Below are positions 1 to 11,569 of a stretch of DNA of 64,000 nucleotides, one piece after another (the stretch's first letter is position 1; each line of letters starts with the position of its first letter). The stretch is from Balaenoptera acutorostrata. Taxonomy: Eukaryota; Chordata; Mammalia; Artiodactyla; Balaenopteridae. A program made the translations under genes and the position numbers. The stretch is taken from contig NW_026645883.1 in the NCBI RefSeq assembly GCF_949987535.1, forward strand, positions 186,001-250,000. The letters are read 5' to 3'. The notes beneath the pieces are model-generated. The model made no database searches, was not told where the DNA came from, and saw only the letters and a program-made list of their open reading frames with translations.

Positions 1-2766
1 TCCAGGGCTGTGTTATCTGAGGGCCCAGAGATGTGACACCCTGGGCTGGCAGGACTGCCCCAGCTCAAGGCCACTGGGCCCATCTTTCCAATGCCCTCTC
101 ATTGGTGAGACGGGGAGATAGAGGCCCAGAGAGGGGAGGCACTGTGCCCAACGCCACACAGCAAGGAACAGAAACTGGGCTCATGACTTTCAGGGCAGAG
201 CTGTGCTGCCCCATCCTGATGCAAAAGGAAGGGAGGAGGCCAGGAGGGTGCGGTCCAGCTCAGCACTGGCCCCTGCCCAGACAGATGAGTAGAGCTGTCT
301 TCCAGCTCACTGAACCCTCTCTCATTCCTGTGGCCTCCCAGAGCCAGGGATCAACCCCCATTACATCAGATGGACACCCCCGCTGTGACTGCCAAACACA
401 GCCATAATGGGGCTGAGTCCTGGGAGTTACTCCTGGAGGCCAGTTGATGCCCGCGTTTGCAAAAGACAATCAAGAGCCAGAGTCAAAGGTAACTGGAGCA
501 AGGCCCGCTGGAGGGCTCACTGGGGGCGTCCAGCCCAGGGCGTACCACTACCAGCACTGGCCGAGCAATAGCCACCCCACCCAACCCCGTCACCCTCCCT
601 GCAGCACAGGCCTCTGAGAACCCCACCCTCAGGGCGGAGCGGGGCAAGGCAGGGCCACAGATGGGGTGACGGGGCCGGCGCCGCTCACCTGAGGGGGCTT
701 CGCCTCTCCCTGCCAGCAGCCCCGCTCACTGAGTGTCTGGCCACACCTCTGCCTCAGGGGCCTGCCTGTCCCAGATATATTGCCTCCACCACAAAGGAAC
801 CTCCAGGAGGATGAGGTTCAAACAGACGCTTATAAAAAGCAGCCACAGGAAATAGTGTGTGAAGCAATGGAAAGGACCCATTCAGGACTCTGCTCAAGAG
901 CCACCGCCTCCCCCTAACCTCTCCTGCTTCCTGCTGCTCTGCCCTGCCCCCAGAGGCACGACTCGTCCCCCTTCAATCCCCACTGGGGCTGAACGGGACA
1001 GCCGACCTAGCCTCTATTACCCGCGACGCTGACTTCTTTATCCCTCCGTCGAATTCCTCTCTGAATCCACAGCACCCAGGCCTGGCACAGGGGGCACCCC
1101 ATCTATATCTGATAAACTGATGAATGAACTGGAAAGAGCAGAACCCCTAGTGGTGATAAATGCTGCTAACATTCATCTTTTACGGATCCACAGGCACTGG
1201 GCCCCTCTCTGCTGGCTCCGTGCCAGCCCCACTCCAGGTCTGGGCCTGCGGAGGAGCCAGGAAGAATCTAGGAGCCCACAAACACCACCCCCTGACCCAA
1301 CTCAGAAGGGAGGAACCAGCTCAGCAGGGTCCCCAGGAGACTGCCGGCCATCCTCTCCACCCCTCAGAAGGTGAGCTAAGCCTCTGGAAGAAGATTCCAG
1401 AGAGGCAATCTGCCTCCTTCCTGGACACTTCAAACACCCAGATGCCCAAACACCAATCCCCAAATCCAGCCTCACAATGCTGATGCGTGGGGCTGCTAAT
1501 CGTCAAAAGAGTGGCCACTTTCTACACAGTGGGTCCCCACAGCCCTAGACACAGAGTGTCACTGGGCCATGGGGACAATCCCCACAATAGTCAGAACACC
1601 TGCTGTGCCCAGCACCTACCCACAAAAAAAAGGAAGAGTGGAAGGAAAGACCTCTGCAGGGGGCTTCTCGTGTGCCCCTGCAAACAGCAGGGGAGAGTCT
1701 GGGGCCCACTAAGGCTCCCCTCTTCAAGCAGAGATTTTCTTTGAAGGATTTTGCGTCCATGTTTGGTTTTACACATATGAAAGAGTGCTTTAAATGACCT
1801 ATTAGTTAAGTATCTTCACAGCCCTCCCCTCTCCAAGCCATCCTGCTTCACTTTCAAGTATAAGTGATGCTCCATAAAGACGCACCATGCTGGCTGCCGA
1901 TGCATGCTGCTTCTGGCGCACAGCCCCACCCTGATACCCATGAAGCAGGCAGACCTGAGTGTAAGAAGCCCCAGATTACAAGCACTTTCTCTAAAATGAC
2001 ACGGACAAGAATGAGAGGACACAAGAGGGAGTGCTGGTGGAGGTGAGTGGCACCTCCTGGCGTTGTTTTCCTGCGTGCTCACAAGAACTAGTGCCTTCCC
2101 ATCAGCACAGCTGCAAGATGGGTTTGTTCAATTCAACCCCATTTCCTGAGAAGCTTTAGGGTCCCTAGAGCTGAGCTAAGGCCATGGGACTATGTGTGCC
2201 GACCTCCAGCTGCAAGTGTAGGAGTCAGGCCCTCGGGAGGGGCTCGTGAGGACAGACCTGGGTGATGAGGTGACTCAAGCTGCGGGCGGGTGGTGATAAG
2301 CGGGCACCAGGATGCTCGTGATCACTTCCTAGATAATATTTTTTCTAATGACAAAACAACAGGCATACTCAGTGCAGAAAACTCAGTAATCACGGAAAAG
2401 TACAAAAGGCTACAAAACAAACTCTACAAGAGCTTTCATCTTCAAATTTTCACAAGGAAGAGGAACAAGCCATTTTGTAGGACAAAATTAGTGCAGAAGT
2501 GAAAGTCAAGCAACTTGGGTTCAATGTGATAAACTCTTTGACACTAAGAACTCCTCTCTTTTGGAACAGGCCACCACAGGAAGTAGTGAGTGTCCCATCC
2601 TTGGAGGCAACCAAGCAGAGGCCATACAAACACCCATCAGGGACCCCATGGAAGAGTTTCCAATAACAGGGGAAGATCAGCTCAATCTCTAAGATCCCTT
2701 TCACTTGTGGGAAAGGAGTCCACCTCACGCCACCCGGCCTGCCCACCAGCCCTTGCGCCAACTCAC
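1..2766. other. CDH23 intron 3 (start of), mostly unique sequence
   Basis: No exon-like open frame with cadherin motifs is visible. A weak minus-strand MIR remnant lies around 95-195 (gagacggggagatagaggcccagagagg-type text, then 'cacacagcaag'). The rest, including a GC-richer stretch at 600-760, has no repeat I recognise. Confidence 0.5.
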
Positions 2767-2844
2767 CCACAGGTGTATCCTCGCTGATCAGTAGGTATGT
2801 ATCAAAGAAGTGGTTGGTGAAGAAGGGCAGTCGGTTCACCTGGC
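2767..2844 (-). CDS. CDH23: CDH23 coding exon 3: mature N-terminus of EC1
   Basis: The minus strand reads acceptor CCTCTAATTTCCAG, then 78 bases, then donor GTGAGT (2766-2761). With the single base carried from exon 2, the frame gives G then QVNRLPFFTNHFFDTYLLIS and EDTPV, ending with the first base of a Gly codon. This matches the recalled human mature CDH23 start residue for residue. It is the first strand of the EC1 cadherin domain. Mature N3 and R4 belong to the unusual N-terminal calcium site 0, and E21 in S-E-D is the XEX calcium ligand of the EC1-EC2 linker. This tip makes the 'handshake' with protocadherin-15. A branch-point-like TTGACTGAT lies about 25 bases before the acceptor. No frameshift or stop is present. 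The EC1 remainder is on exon 4, outside the window. Confidence 0.95.
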
Positions 2845-3061
2845 CTGGAAATTAGAGGACAAGAGCATCAGTCAAGTACCCTTGTGCCAGCTCCATGCGT
2901 TCTGCAAGGGACACAGAGTAGGGGCTCCAGTGGGCACTGAACCTGCATCCAGTGCTGCAGCCACCTTTCCAGGACCTTGGCAGCTCGCTGTTCTGCCTCG
3001 AGGCAAATGGGGAGTAATGCCAGTAGGCAGGCAGAAGGCTGTCAGGTCGTTCGGTCAGTGA

Positions 3062-3325
3062 GGCCACGAGCCACGTGTGGCTATTGAGACCTGGTCCACA
3101 CTAGGATGTGCTGAAGTATAAAATACACACAGGATTTTGAAGATGTTGTACGAAAAAGTGGGTGTGAAATATCTCATTCGTCTTTTATACTGATGACGTG
3201 GAAATTATGATTGTAGCTATACTGGATTAAGTCAAATACATTATGAGTTTCACCTGTTTCTGTTCTAATGCGCCTCTTAGAAAATTTAAGACCACACATG
3301 TGGCTCACATTGTATTTCTACTGGG
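3062..3325 (-). mobile_element. hAT-Charlie-type MITE (MER33/MER58-like)
   Basis: Ends resemble the family whose one end reads 'ggctattgag...' and whose other end reads 'agaaaatttaa...acatgtggctcacattgtatttctactgg'. Both ends are present with a degraded AT-rich middle. A second copy of this family is at 39,555-40,310. The subfamily name is from memory and uncertain. Confidence 0.6.
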
Positions 3326-3468
3326 CCTCCCAGCTGTAGATAGACTGGGAGCTTGGCAAGGACAAGGGCTGTCTGCTGTGTCACACGCTGCAACCCTGGT
3401 GCCCAGAACAGGACTTGGCAGTTAGAAGGCCCTCAGCAGCTATTTGTTGTGTGAAGGAATGGCCAGCT
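3325..3468 (+). repeat. L2 LINE 3' end
   Basis: Matches the L2 tail pattern: 'tagactgggagcttggcaaggacaagggctgtct', then 'gcccagaacaggacttggca', then 'ctcagcagctatttgttgtgtgaagg'. Old and degraded. Confidence 0.7.
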
Positions 3469-3483
3469 GATGCCATGTGATTA

Positions 3484-3730
3484 ATAACAATAACAACAGA
3501 AACAACAATAAGAATAGCTGCCATCTATGGAACCCTCCTCTGTACCAGCCGCTTATAGCATCTCCATCAATCCTCATGGTCCAACATGTGCTGTCACATC
3601 CGCATTTTACTATTGAGGAAAATGAGGCTTTGAGGGGGTAACTAGTAACTTGCCCAGGGTCACACAGCTAGTAAGGGTGGCATGGGCCGTACTGGAACCC
3701 AGACCTGGAAGCCTGTGCAGGTAACCCTGT
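3484..3730 (-). repeat. MIR SINE
   Basis: Reverse-complement MIR text is plain: 'aatagctgccatctatggaac', 'ctcatggtccaa', 'attttactattgaggaaaatgaggc', 'aacttgcccagggtcacaca' and 'ctagtaagggtggcatgg'. Ancient tRNA-derived SINE. Confidence 0.85.
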
Positions 3731-4065
3731 ACCACTCTGTGACAGCCTCAGGTTGGGGGCTGCCTCTGGAAGGGGACAGCATGATACTGACATGGGCTGA
3801 GGAATTTCACATCTATGAAGAGTCCCCCATATCACAAGTCCCTCACACAAAGCCTCCCCAAGGCTGGCTTCCTCTGTCCCCTGAGCAACCCCCCAGAGGC
3901 CTTCAGTAGTGTGGTATAATATGAAATATATTTGGTCTCTGCCCCCAGTTTCTGGCACAGAGCTTCAAAACTCCTTGGAATTTCCAGAGTGATAGGAGTG
4001 TCTTTTGTTATCCATAAGGAGCCCCCTTGACCACACCCAAGTTTATGCCAATGAGGTGATTTATT

Positions 4066-4797
4066 TTTTATCTTTAAATTTTTAAAAAAATTTTTATTGA
4101 AGTATAGTTAATTTCTAATGTGCTAATTTCTGGTGTACAGCAAAGTGATTCAGTTATACATACATATAAATATCTTATTTTTCATATTCTTTTCCACTAT
4201 ATATAGTTTATTCAAAGATATTAAACATAGCTCCCTGTGCTCTACAGTAGGATCTTGTTTATTTTATATATAGTAGTTTGTATCTGCTAATCCCAAACTC
4301 ATTCCCCACCCCCTCCTTTCCCCTTTGGTAACCATAAGTTTGTTTTCTATGTCCATGAGTCTGTTTCCGTTTTGTAAATAAGTTCATTTGTGTCATATTT
4401 TAGATTCCACATATAAGCAATACCATTGGTATTTGTCTTTCTCTGTTTGACTTACTTCACTTAGTATGATAATCTCTAGGTCCATCCATGTAGCTGCAAA
4501 TGGCATTATTTCATTCTTTTTTATGGCTGAGTAATATTCCATTGCGTATACATGCCACATCTTCTTTACGCATTCATATGTTGATAGACATTTAGGTTGC
4601 TTCCATGTCTTGGCTATTGTAAATAGTGCTGCTACAAACACTGGGGTGCATGTATCTTTTCAAATTAGAGTTTTCTCTGGATATATGCCCAGGAGTGGGA
4701 TTGCTGGATCATATGGTAATTCTATTTTTAGTTTTTTAAGGAACCTCCATACTGTTCTTCATAGTAGCTGCACCAATTCACATTCCCACCAACAGGG
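4066..4797 (-). mobile_element. LINE-1 3' end, 5'-truncated
   Basis: The plus strand opens with a T-rich tail complement and 'tttttattgaagtatagtta', then the L1 3' UTR, then the C-terminal part of ORF2. On the minus strand 4393-4641 reads [20 protein letters not shown] and DLE..., the well-known end of L1 ORF2p. About 730 bp remain. This is a cetartiodactyl-type L1 of moderate age, inside CDH23 intron 2 and antisense to nothing coding. No clear target-site duplication was found. Confidence 0.92.
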
Positions 4798-5039
4798 TAG
4801 GAGGGTTCCCTTTTTCCCAGTGAGGAGACTTAGAGTGGGACCTCTACAGAGAGCCTCAGGAAGGGGCTGATCACTGGAAAGACCAAGTGATTAGATGGGG
4901 AACTTTCAGCCCACCTCCAACCTCTAGGGAGGGGAGGGGAGCTGGAGATTTCCAATATTTGATGAGCTCCCAAGTTGGTGAACACATCCATGTGCTGGGA
5001 GGATGGCACACCTGGAGAGGCATGGAAGCTCCACCCGAC

Positions 5040-5410
5040 CCCACCCACCCCCCCATAGCTTGCCCTGTGCATCTCTTCCATCTGGCTGTTCCTGAGTTGT
5101 ATCTTTTATATTCAACCAGTAAGTGTAAGTAAAGTATTTCCCTGAGTTCTGTGAGTCATTCTAGCTAACTGAACCTGAGAAAGGGTAGTAGGAAGCCCTG
5201 ATTTATAGCCAGGTGGTCAGAAGTACAGGTGGCCTGGGACTCACCACTAGCATCTGAAGTAGAGCTGAACCCTTAAATCTGTGGAATCTGGCACTGACTC
5301 TGGGTAGATAGCATCAGAATTGAATTGAATTGTTGGACACACAGTCGGTGTCTGGAGAGTTGGAGAACTGGTTGTTGTATTGGAAAACACCCCAGAAGGA
5401 GGCAAATGAG
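5040..5410 (+). repeat. Degraded interspersed repeat, family not assigned
   Basis: The text 'gtaagtaaagtatttccctg', 'agttctgtgagtcattctag' and 'atagcatcagaattgaattg' is one I recognise as recurring in mammalian genomes, but I cannot name the family with confidence (LTR or old LINE). Confidence 0.4.
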
Positions 5411-5779
5411 GGCACTTCCCCCTCTGCCCCTACCAACCAGGGATGGGGGGCTGGTCGGTCTCACATGGGGCCGACATCGTGTAGCACACACGTAAGCAGC
5501 TCCTGCTGGGTCTTCCAGGGGCCCTGAACATGGGTGGGCTGCAGCCCTCCCCTCCCTCATTTCTGCTGACCTGGCTCCCTCAGAGATTGGGCCAGGCTCA
5601 AGAACACAGAGGCTAGTACTTCCCTCATTGCTGGAGACCTCCTAGTGGGGAGCAGGCAGAACTAATGGAATCTCCACCCCCACCCCCTCTGCTCAGGCAC
5701 CCAAGCTGATGTCATTTCTGGTTCTGCAAGCACGGTAGCCTCTCTCTCCCCTCCTGGCCAGGACTGCTGGCCCTTTTGC

Positions 5780-5870
5780 CTTCGATTGCCAAATTCCTAT
5801 TTATCTTTCAAGTTTTGCCTTAGATGTCCCTTCTTCCAGGAAGCCCTCCCTGACCACCACAACTACACAT
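5780..5870 (+). repeat. L2 LINE fragment
   Basis: 'atctttcaagttttgcctta', then 'ttccaggaagccctccctga' and 'ccacc' follow the L2 3' region pattern. Confidence 0.6.
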
Positions 5871-5984
5871 ATGCACTCGCCCACACCCTTCCACCCTCTC
5901 ATATGAGGAACCTGGAGCTCCTCGCACACACAAGAGCCTCAGAAAGAGGCCAGTGGTCAAGGGCTTCACCTTTGTTTGTAGTCT

Positions 5985-6180
5985 CTCTGTGCCTCTTTCT
6001 AATCATATGACCTCCCCATGCCTCAGTTTACTCAGGTGTAAAATAGCGATAACAATAGGACTTACTTCTTGGCTGTGTTGAGGATTAAATGAGATTACAT
6101 ACATAAAGCACTTAGCGCCGTGCTCCCGCACACAGCAAGCACTCGATAAATGGTAGCTATTATTAATATTGGTATTAATG
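5985..6180 (+). repeat. MIR SINE
   Basis: Plus-strand MIR: 'cctcagtttactcaggtgta', 'aaatagcgataacaatagg', 'gttgaggattaaatgagatt', 'aagcacttagcgccg' and 'actcgataaatggtagctat'. Confidence 0.88.
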
Positions 6181-8600
6181 ACAGTGCTGCCTGCTCAGCC
6201 AGAGGGGGAGGCTTTGGATCCCTGCTGGGGGCCTTGAGCTCCCTTACAGAAAGCAGCTGAGCCAGGGTAGAAGGCTCAGGGGTGACCAGGGAATTCGGCA
6301 TGGGCTCAGGCTGGAGCAGTGGGAAGGAAACCAGCCAGAAAAAACGTCACCTGCAGCAGCATCGTTTGTTTTCAAATTTTGTTTTACAGGACCTGCCGAT
6401 AATCCGCCACTGAGACCTCTGCACGGGAGGTTGGGCAGAGCCTCGGGGACGTACATCGCCTGCCACATACCAAGCAGGACCGTGATCTGGGAATAGGCTC
6501 CCATCCTAGGAAGCCCAGTGGCCTTGGGCTGCCAGTGGGGACTGGGAGGGTGATGGGAGGGTGGGAAAGGGGGGTGCCCACAGGTCGCCTGTTCTCTTAA
6601 AAGACACTTTTAAGGCATGAAGGCTGTGTCCTCCAGAGGCAAACTGCTGCCTCAGGAGCTTTGAGGCCTCGGGACAGGGGGGAACGTGAGTGCCCGTGCG
6701 AGGGGAGAGGACAACGGGCGACTTCTGTGAAGGAACGAGAGTCCAGCTGCCCGCACCCACAATGCACCCCTCTGTCCCCGCCCCACACATGCTCATTCCC
6801 TGCTTTGGCACCTACTGTTTGTTCTGCCCTGGACACCTTCTCCCCCTGGCCCACTCACACTTACCCTTCCCTACAAAGTAGATGCGGGTCCACCAGCTTT
6901 AAATATTTATTTCAAACACCCAAACGAGAATCAAGCTTTTAACCACCACAGGCCTCAGAGGAGAAGGGAGCGGGGGAGGCTCACAGAGAAGGCAGATTCG
7001 AGCTGCGGTGCTAGATGACAGGCCTTCCACATGCAGCAAGGAAGGGAAAGATCCCGGAAGGAAGCAAAGCTGGGCAGATGTGGAGGAGCGGAGCCGTCAA
7101 GGCACACGATGTGGGGAGGACAAGGCATCCACCAGACCAGGAAGCACAGACTTCACTCAGAACCGTGGGATGGGACAGGGGATTCCTCTCAGGGCTTGAA
7201 GGACACTGGCAAGTGGCAGAGCCCGGACTGGAACCAGGAAAGCCCGAGCCCAGCTCAGGCCCACCTGCCCAGGCCCCTGAAGGCACAGTGGTTCTCACTG
7301 AGGTCCATGCTGGGCACAGCCCTAGACCCCGCCCCCAACTCATGACAGGGAAGGTGCACAGGACGGGGAGCACAGAGCAGCGACCAGGGGTGAGGCCTTG
7401 TACACCCTGCTACTCGCTGCTGTGTGGCCTGGGCAAATCGCTCTACCTCTCTGGCCACCATTTCCCAGCCTCAAGATGAGGACAAAAAGCCCTCACTGCC
7501 CTCTCCCCCTGCCTCCCTGCCAGAGGTGACCTGTGCACAGCACCACTGTTACGATGGCTGCTGCAATTTGGATGCATGAGCCGCCTTTGATCTAGAGAGC
7601 TCAAGGGGAGACTGCACCTCTTCTAGGAAGGCAGCCAAGCTGTTAGTACCTGTTTTATTTCTTTTTAATGGGGAGGGCGGGGGAGGGCATGAGTGTCCAA
7701 GGTCACAGAGTCCCTGAGGAGTCCAAGGACACCAACAAGCAAACCCAGAGGGTCAGAGCTGAGGGTCTCAGGTGCCCCTCACTGAGCCCTCCCCGAATGG
7801 GGCAGAGAGGAGCGGGAGGACAGAGACCTGGATCGAGGCCTAGCTGGGCCCTGCGCTGTACGACCCTGGGCCAGCTGCTTCTCCAGCGGTCAAGTTTCTC
7901 CTTTGTAAAGTGGGCCAGGAGGGGAAAGAGGGTCTGAGACCCCTTCTGGCTCTGCCCCTCAGAGTCTCTGAGGCTGTGCCATTATCCTGCGCTGCTTGGA
8001 TGGGAGTGAGCTCCCCATCACAGGGGCGTTCCAGCAGAGATCCCTCCCAGCATGGAAGCCAGGAGAGGGGACCTTCAAGGGACTCTCGGGCAGCAGGATG
8101 CCAGCAGCAGTCCGCCAAGCATGAAGCTCTGGTTTCCTCCAGAGGCTTCCGGCTCCCTGGAGTGAGAGAAGGAGCCGACGCCCCTCAGGAATATGTTTGC
8201 CTGTGTCGCCAGGCACGCTCTGCCCATAGCTCTTCCCTGAGGACACCCTGGTCCCGCGGGACACCGAGCCAGCTGTGCCTGCTGTCCTGGCCTTCCTTCG
8301 TGCAGACCAGAGCTGCTTTGCTCCCACTGTCCAGGAGAGGCAAATGCCCAGGCCTTTCCTGGCCTCCTCCGTGGGCACTAAAGCTGGTACTAACCTGGCT
8401 GCTGCAAGGCCAGGGGAAGGAGGGCTGGCCCCGCCCCCTGCAGAAAAGAAAGACTCCTGGCAGCTACACCCTCGCTCAGGCTGTTCCCTCCTCCAGGATT
8501 CCCTTCTTCCCTCTCCCTGCTTTAAAACAACTTCTCAGTCTTCAGGGCCTAGATGAAACATCTCCCTTCTGGCTGGGTCTCTCCTGTGCCCACAAGTTCA
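6180..8600. other. Intron 2 interior, largely unique
   Basis: GC-rich intron with no exon-like signal. Weak plus-strand MIR remnants lie at about 7395-7500 ('gctgctgtgtggcctgggca', 'cctcaagatgagga') and 7850-7960 ('gtacgaccctgggccagctg', 'tcctttgtaaagtgggcc'). Open frames here (for example 7910-8605 plus) have no recognisable domain and are judged chance. Confidence 0.5.
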
Positions 8601-8609
8601 ATTAATCTT

Positions 8610-8815
8610 TTCTTCTGATGGGCTTCTCTGGAGCTCTGTACATCCTTTATTACCACTTTATCCACCCTGCTTAGAGCAATCCTATCTGTGTCTTTCTCCC
8701 TGGCGAGCCCCTGAGCACCCGAGAATGTCATTTCTTCCATACCCCCAGAGTTGGACACAGTAGGGCACACAGTGTCACACAGTAGGTGCTCAGAAGACAA
8801 CTGTGAAACGGACTA
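8610..8815 (+). repeat. L2 LINE 3' end
   Basis: 'tttattaccactttatccac', 'gagcccctgagcacccgag' and 'cacacagtaggtgctcagaag' match the L2 tail. It ends about 300 bp downstream of exon 2. Confidence 0.65.
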
Positions 8816-9124
8816 GGACTGGGGCCAGTCCCCACATCCCAGAAGAAGGACAGTTCACGGTCATAGATGCCTCCCCTTAGAGCTCAAGTATTTCTCAAGG
8901 CTCCTCCCCTTCCCTCGTGTCTCCCAGGCCCTGGGGATGGCTGGTGTTTTCAGCCCTGTGCGGGCTGCAGAAGCAACTGAGGCCCAGAAAGGGAAACGAG
9001 TGCCCAGTCACACACACGGCAAGGCGGGGTCTTGAGAGTCCCAGAGCACAGACGCCAACCACACACCGTCCAGCCCGGCCTCCCACGCTCGCTGCGGGGA
9101 GAGAAGGTGGAGGACTGAACTTAC

Positions 9125-9196
9125 CACAGCATCCAGAGATCAGCACAGAAAGCCAGACCACGAGGCAGCTGGAGGCGACGTGGCACCTCATGGCTC
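9125..9196 (-). CDS. CDH23: CDH23 coding exon 2: start codon and signal peptide
   Basis: The minus strand reads a pyrimidine tract ending CCTTTTGTCCCCAG, then GAGCC, then ATG at 9191-9189. It runs for 22 codons plus one base and stops at a GTAAGT donor (9124-9119). The peptide MRCHVASSCLVVWLSVLISG continues C-C-G. This has the same length and pattern as the recalled human CDH23 signal peptide, with H4, V5, A6, S8, C9, V11, W13, L14, V16-C21 and G23 shared. There is a short n-region, a hydrophobic core (L10-I18), and small residues before the expected cleavage at G23/Q24. The start has a purine at -3. Exon 2 has only 5 bases of 5' UTR, so most of the leader must come from exon 1. The exon ends in phase 1, matching exon 3. 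It acts as an ER targeting signal and is absent from the mature protein. Confidence 0.93.
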
Positions 9197-9672
9197 CTGG
9201 GGACAAAAGGAGGGGAGGGTGAGAAACGTCCTATTGGAGCGCCTGCTCTTGCAGGCTGAGCAGCACTGCCTCACCCCTGCTGCTCGGGGAGAATTGGGCC
9301 TGAGAAGGGAGGAGAGAGAATCAGGGCAGACGGGGGCACGGGGCACATGGGGAAGAAGAGGGGGTCTGTACCCTGGGGTTCTGTCATCGTCCAGTGGTGT
9401 GGCACGACTGGGCTAAGGGCAGGGGCAACAGTCCCCTCTGTGCCCCCGTGGAGGCCGGCCTCACGGCTTGTGGGCAGGGCTCAGGGGGCACAGGCACACG
9501 CGGGGCTCAGGGGGCAGAGGGAGGGGCTGCCAGCATCCCTCAAGGGTGGCGGAACCTGGTTAGTGGGGACAGAGTCAGGAGGTGGGTGCTGAGCAGGAAG
9601 ACAGGGGTCTCAGAGCGGGTCGGCAGGCCCCCCCGCCCCCAGCCAAAGTGCCCAATGAACATGGCTTTTCCT

Positions 9673-9678
<6 letters not shown>

Positions 9679-9713
<35 letters not shown>

Positions 9714-10039
9714 GATTTTCTTATTTATTTATTTATTTATTTATTTTATTTTTGGCTGTGTTGGGTCTTCGGTTCGTGCGAGGGCTTTCTCCAGTTGCGG
9801 CAAGCGGGGGCCACTCTTCATCGCGGTGCGGGGACCGCTCTTCATCGCGGTGCGCGGGCCTTTCTCTATCGCGGCCCCTCCCGTCGCGGGGCACAGGCTC
9901 CAGACGCGCAGGCTCAGCAATTGTGGCTCACGGGCCCAGCTGCTCCGTGGCATGTGGGATCTTCCCAGACCAGGGCTCGAACCCGTGTCCCCTGCATTAG
10001 CAGGCAGATTCTCAACCACTGCGCCACCAGGGAAGCCCG
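9679..10039 (-). mobile_element. CHR-type tRNA-derived SINE, short subfamily
   Basis: The minus strand opens at 10,039 with gggcttccctggtggcgcag, continues through a B-box-like gggttcgagccc, and ends in TAAATAAA repeats followed by a 36-base A run (T 9674-9709 on plus). The target-site duplication cttttcctgttttt is at 9665-9678 and 10,040-10,053. This copy has the short internal form ('acaattgctgagcctgcgcg') and a tandem 25-bp duplication of 'gcaccgcgatgaagag' text. It lies about 480 bp upstream of exon 2. Confidence 0.93.
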
Positions 10040-10059
10040 CTTTTCCTGTTTTTATATCT

Positions 10060-11560
10060 GCAGTATCATCTCATAACCTTGGATATGAAAGGAGCCACCA
10101 GGCCATGGTGTCCAAAGAGGCACAGAGAAGGGAGGTAACCTGACCAGGGCCCCCCAGCAAGTCTGTGGAAAGCTGGAGCCGGACTTTTCTCTCTAGCTAA
10201 GCTCTAGAGAGAGCTGGGGTCCAGCTGCCAGAGGCTCAGCAAAGCAAGCTCCCATCTCTAAGTGTAGTGGGGTTGGGGTAGGGGGTGGGCGGTGGGAGGG
10301 CTGCACCCTGCCATCATGGCCGTGGCCTGCTCGGCCCCATTACAGCAGGGCCACGGCCCTCTGGTTCCTTCTTGCGCCTGCAGCGGCTCCAGAGCAGGCC
10401 TCCCTGGAGACCAGCAGTGACACCGGGAGGGGCCCACGCTCCTCAGCTGGGGATCCCTGCCTTCCGCTGAACAGTCAGCCCTGTTAACGCTGTCTCACCT
10501 CCGTGTCTCAGCTCACAGCCCACTCACCTCTGCATCCCCACGGCCTAGCCAAGGGCCCACACATCCTCCTTCAGGGAGCACCTACTGTGCACCTCGCCTG
10601 GGAGGCATTATAACTCCCCGGTTCACAAGGTGGGGTCTGAAGGCCGAGAGCCGTTAAACAATTTGCTCAGAGACCCCCAAGTAGTGAGTGGTGGGGTCAG
10701 CATCTGGACCCAAGTTGACATGCCACCTCCCTCATCAATAAATGATCAGGAAAGCCTTGGGGAGGAGAAGGGAGCTGAAGAAAAAAAAGGGTTTTGTGGA
10801 GAGACTTCACATCTCTGCAAGACCTCGGGGCAAGGGCTTCAGAAAGGGCCCAGGGCTCAGATCTCTTGGTTCCGGACCTGGAGCCGACTCCGTCTCCCAG
10901 CCCGGTGCCAAGTGGAGGATGGATCCTGTCCCACACCACACACAGTGGCCCGCGGTGCCCTCGTGTTTTCCTTGAATACTGTACTGAAAATGTTCTAATT
11001 ACCAAGTATGAAACAGTGATATGGGAAATAAAAGATTCTAAGATGTTGTCACGTAATAAAAGACAAATGCCCATCATATCTCTGTATTTCCACCCCTTGC
11101 GTTTCCAGAGGTCAGCAGCCTGTCACAGGGGCACGCAGGGCATATAAATGAGGAGACCCCAGGGGTGGGAATGATGGTCATTTGGAGGCCACACACTCTG
11201 TCCAAAAGCAGCAGCTGCTGATGTATTTCAGCCAAGAGGGAATGTGGGTGCAGTGTGCCCAGAGCTTCCGATTTTTCTCAATGAAAAGCTGGAAATTTGG
11301 CTTTTACCATGAATTCAATTTTTAAATGTTGGCAAATAGTTCCATTTTCATGAGCCAAACATGACCTGTCTGATGGCCAGAGTGGGCAGCTTGGGCCTGG
11401 CGTGTACCCTGCGAGGCCCTTCTCCACACCCAAGCAGATATGTTCACATTACAAATGCGTACGAGTGGAGTGGCTGCTGTTTCTCTTTAGGATGATGAAG
11501 TCACCCTCTACACAAAAGAAACTCACTTTCCTCATGTCATAAGAATTCACAGACAACCCT
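10060..11560. other. Intron 1 stretch with MIR fragments
   Basis: A minus-strand MIR lies at about 10,565-10,725 ('gagcacctactgtgcacctc', 'gttaaacaatttgctcagag', 'gtagtgagtggtggggtcag'). A weaker one lies at 10,110-10,210. The remainder has no recognised feature. Confidence 0.5.
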
Positions 11561-11569
11561 CCAGGTCAA

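Noticed and set aside
676..700. Minus-strand CAG|GTGAGC donor-like site in intron 3
   Set aside because: No acceptor with an open cadherin frame upstream of it; isolated donor words are common.
4393..4641. 82-residue minus-strand frame as a possible host gene
   Set aside because: It is the C-terminal piece of L1 ORF2 in a 5'-truncated L1.
7910..8605. 231-residue plus-strand open frame in intron 2
   Set aside because: Low-complexity Ser/Pro/Leu text with no recognisable domain or splice context, and it overlaps a MIR remnant.
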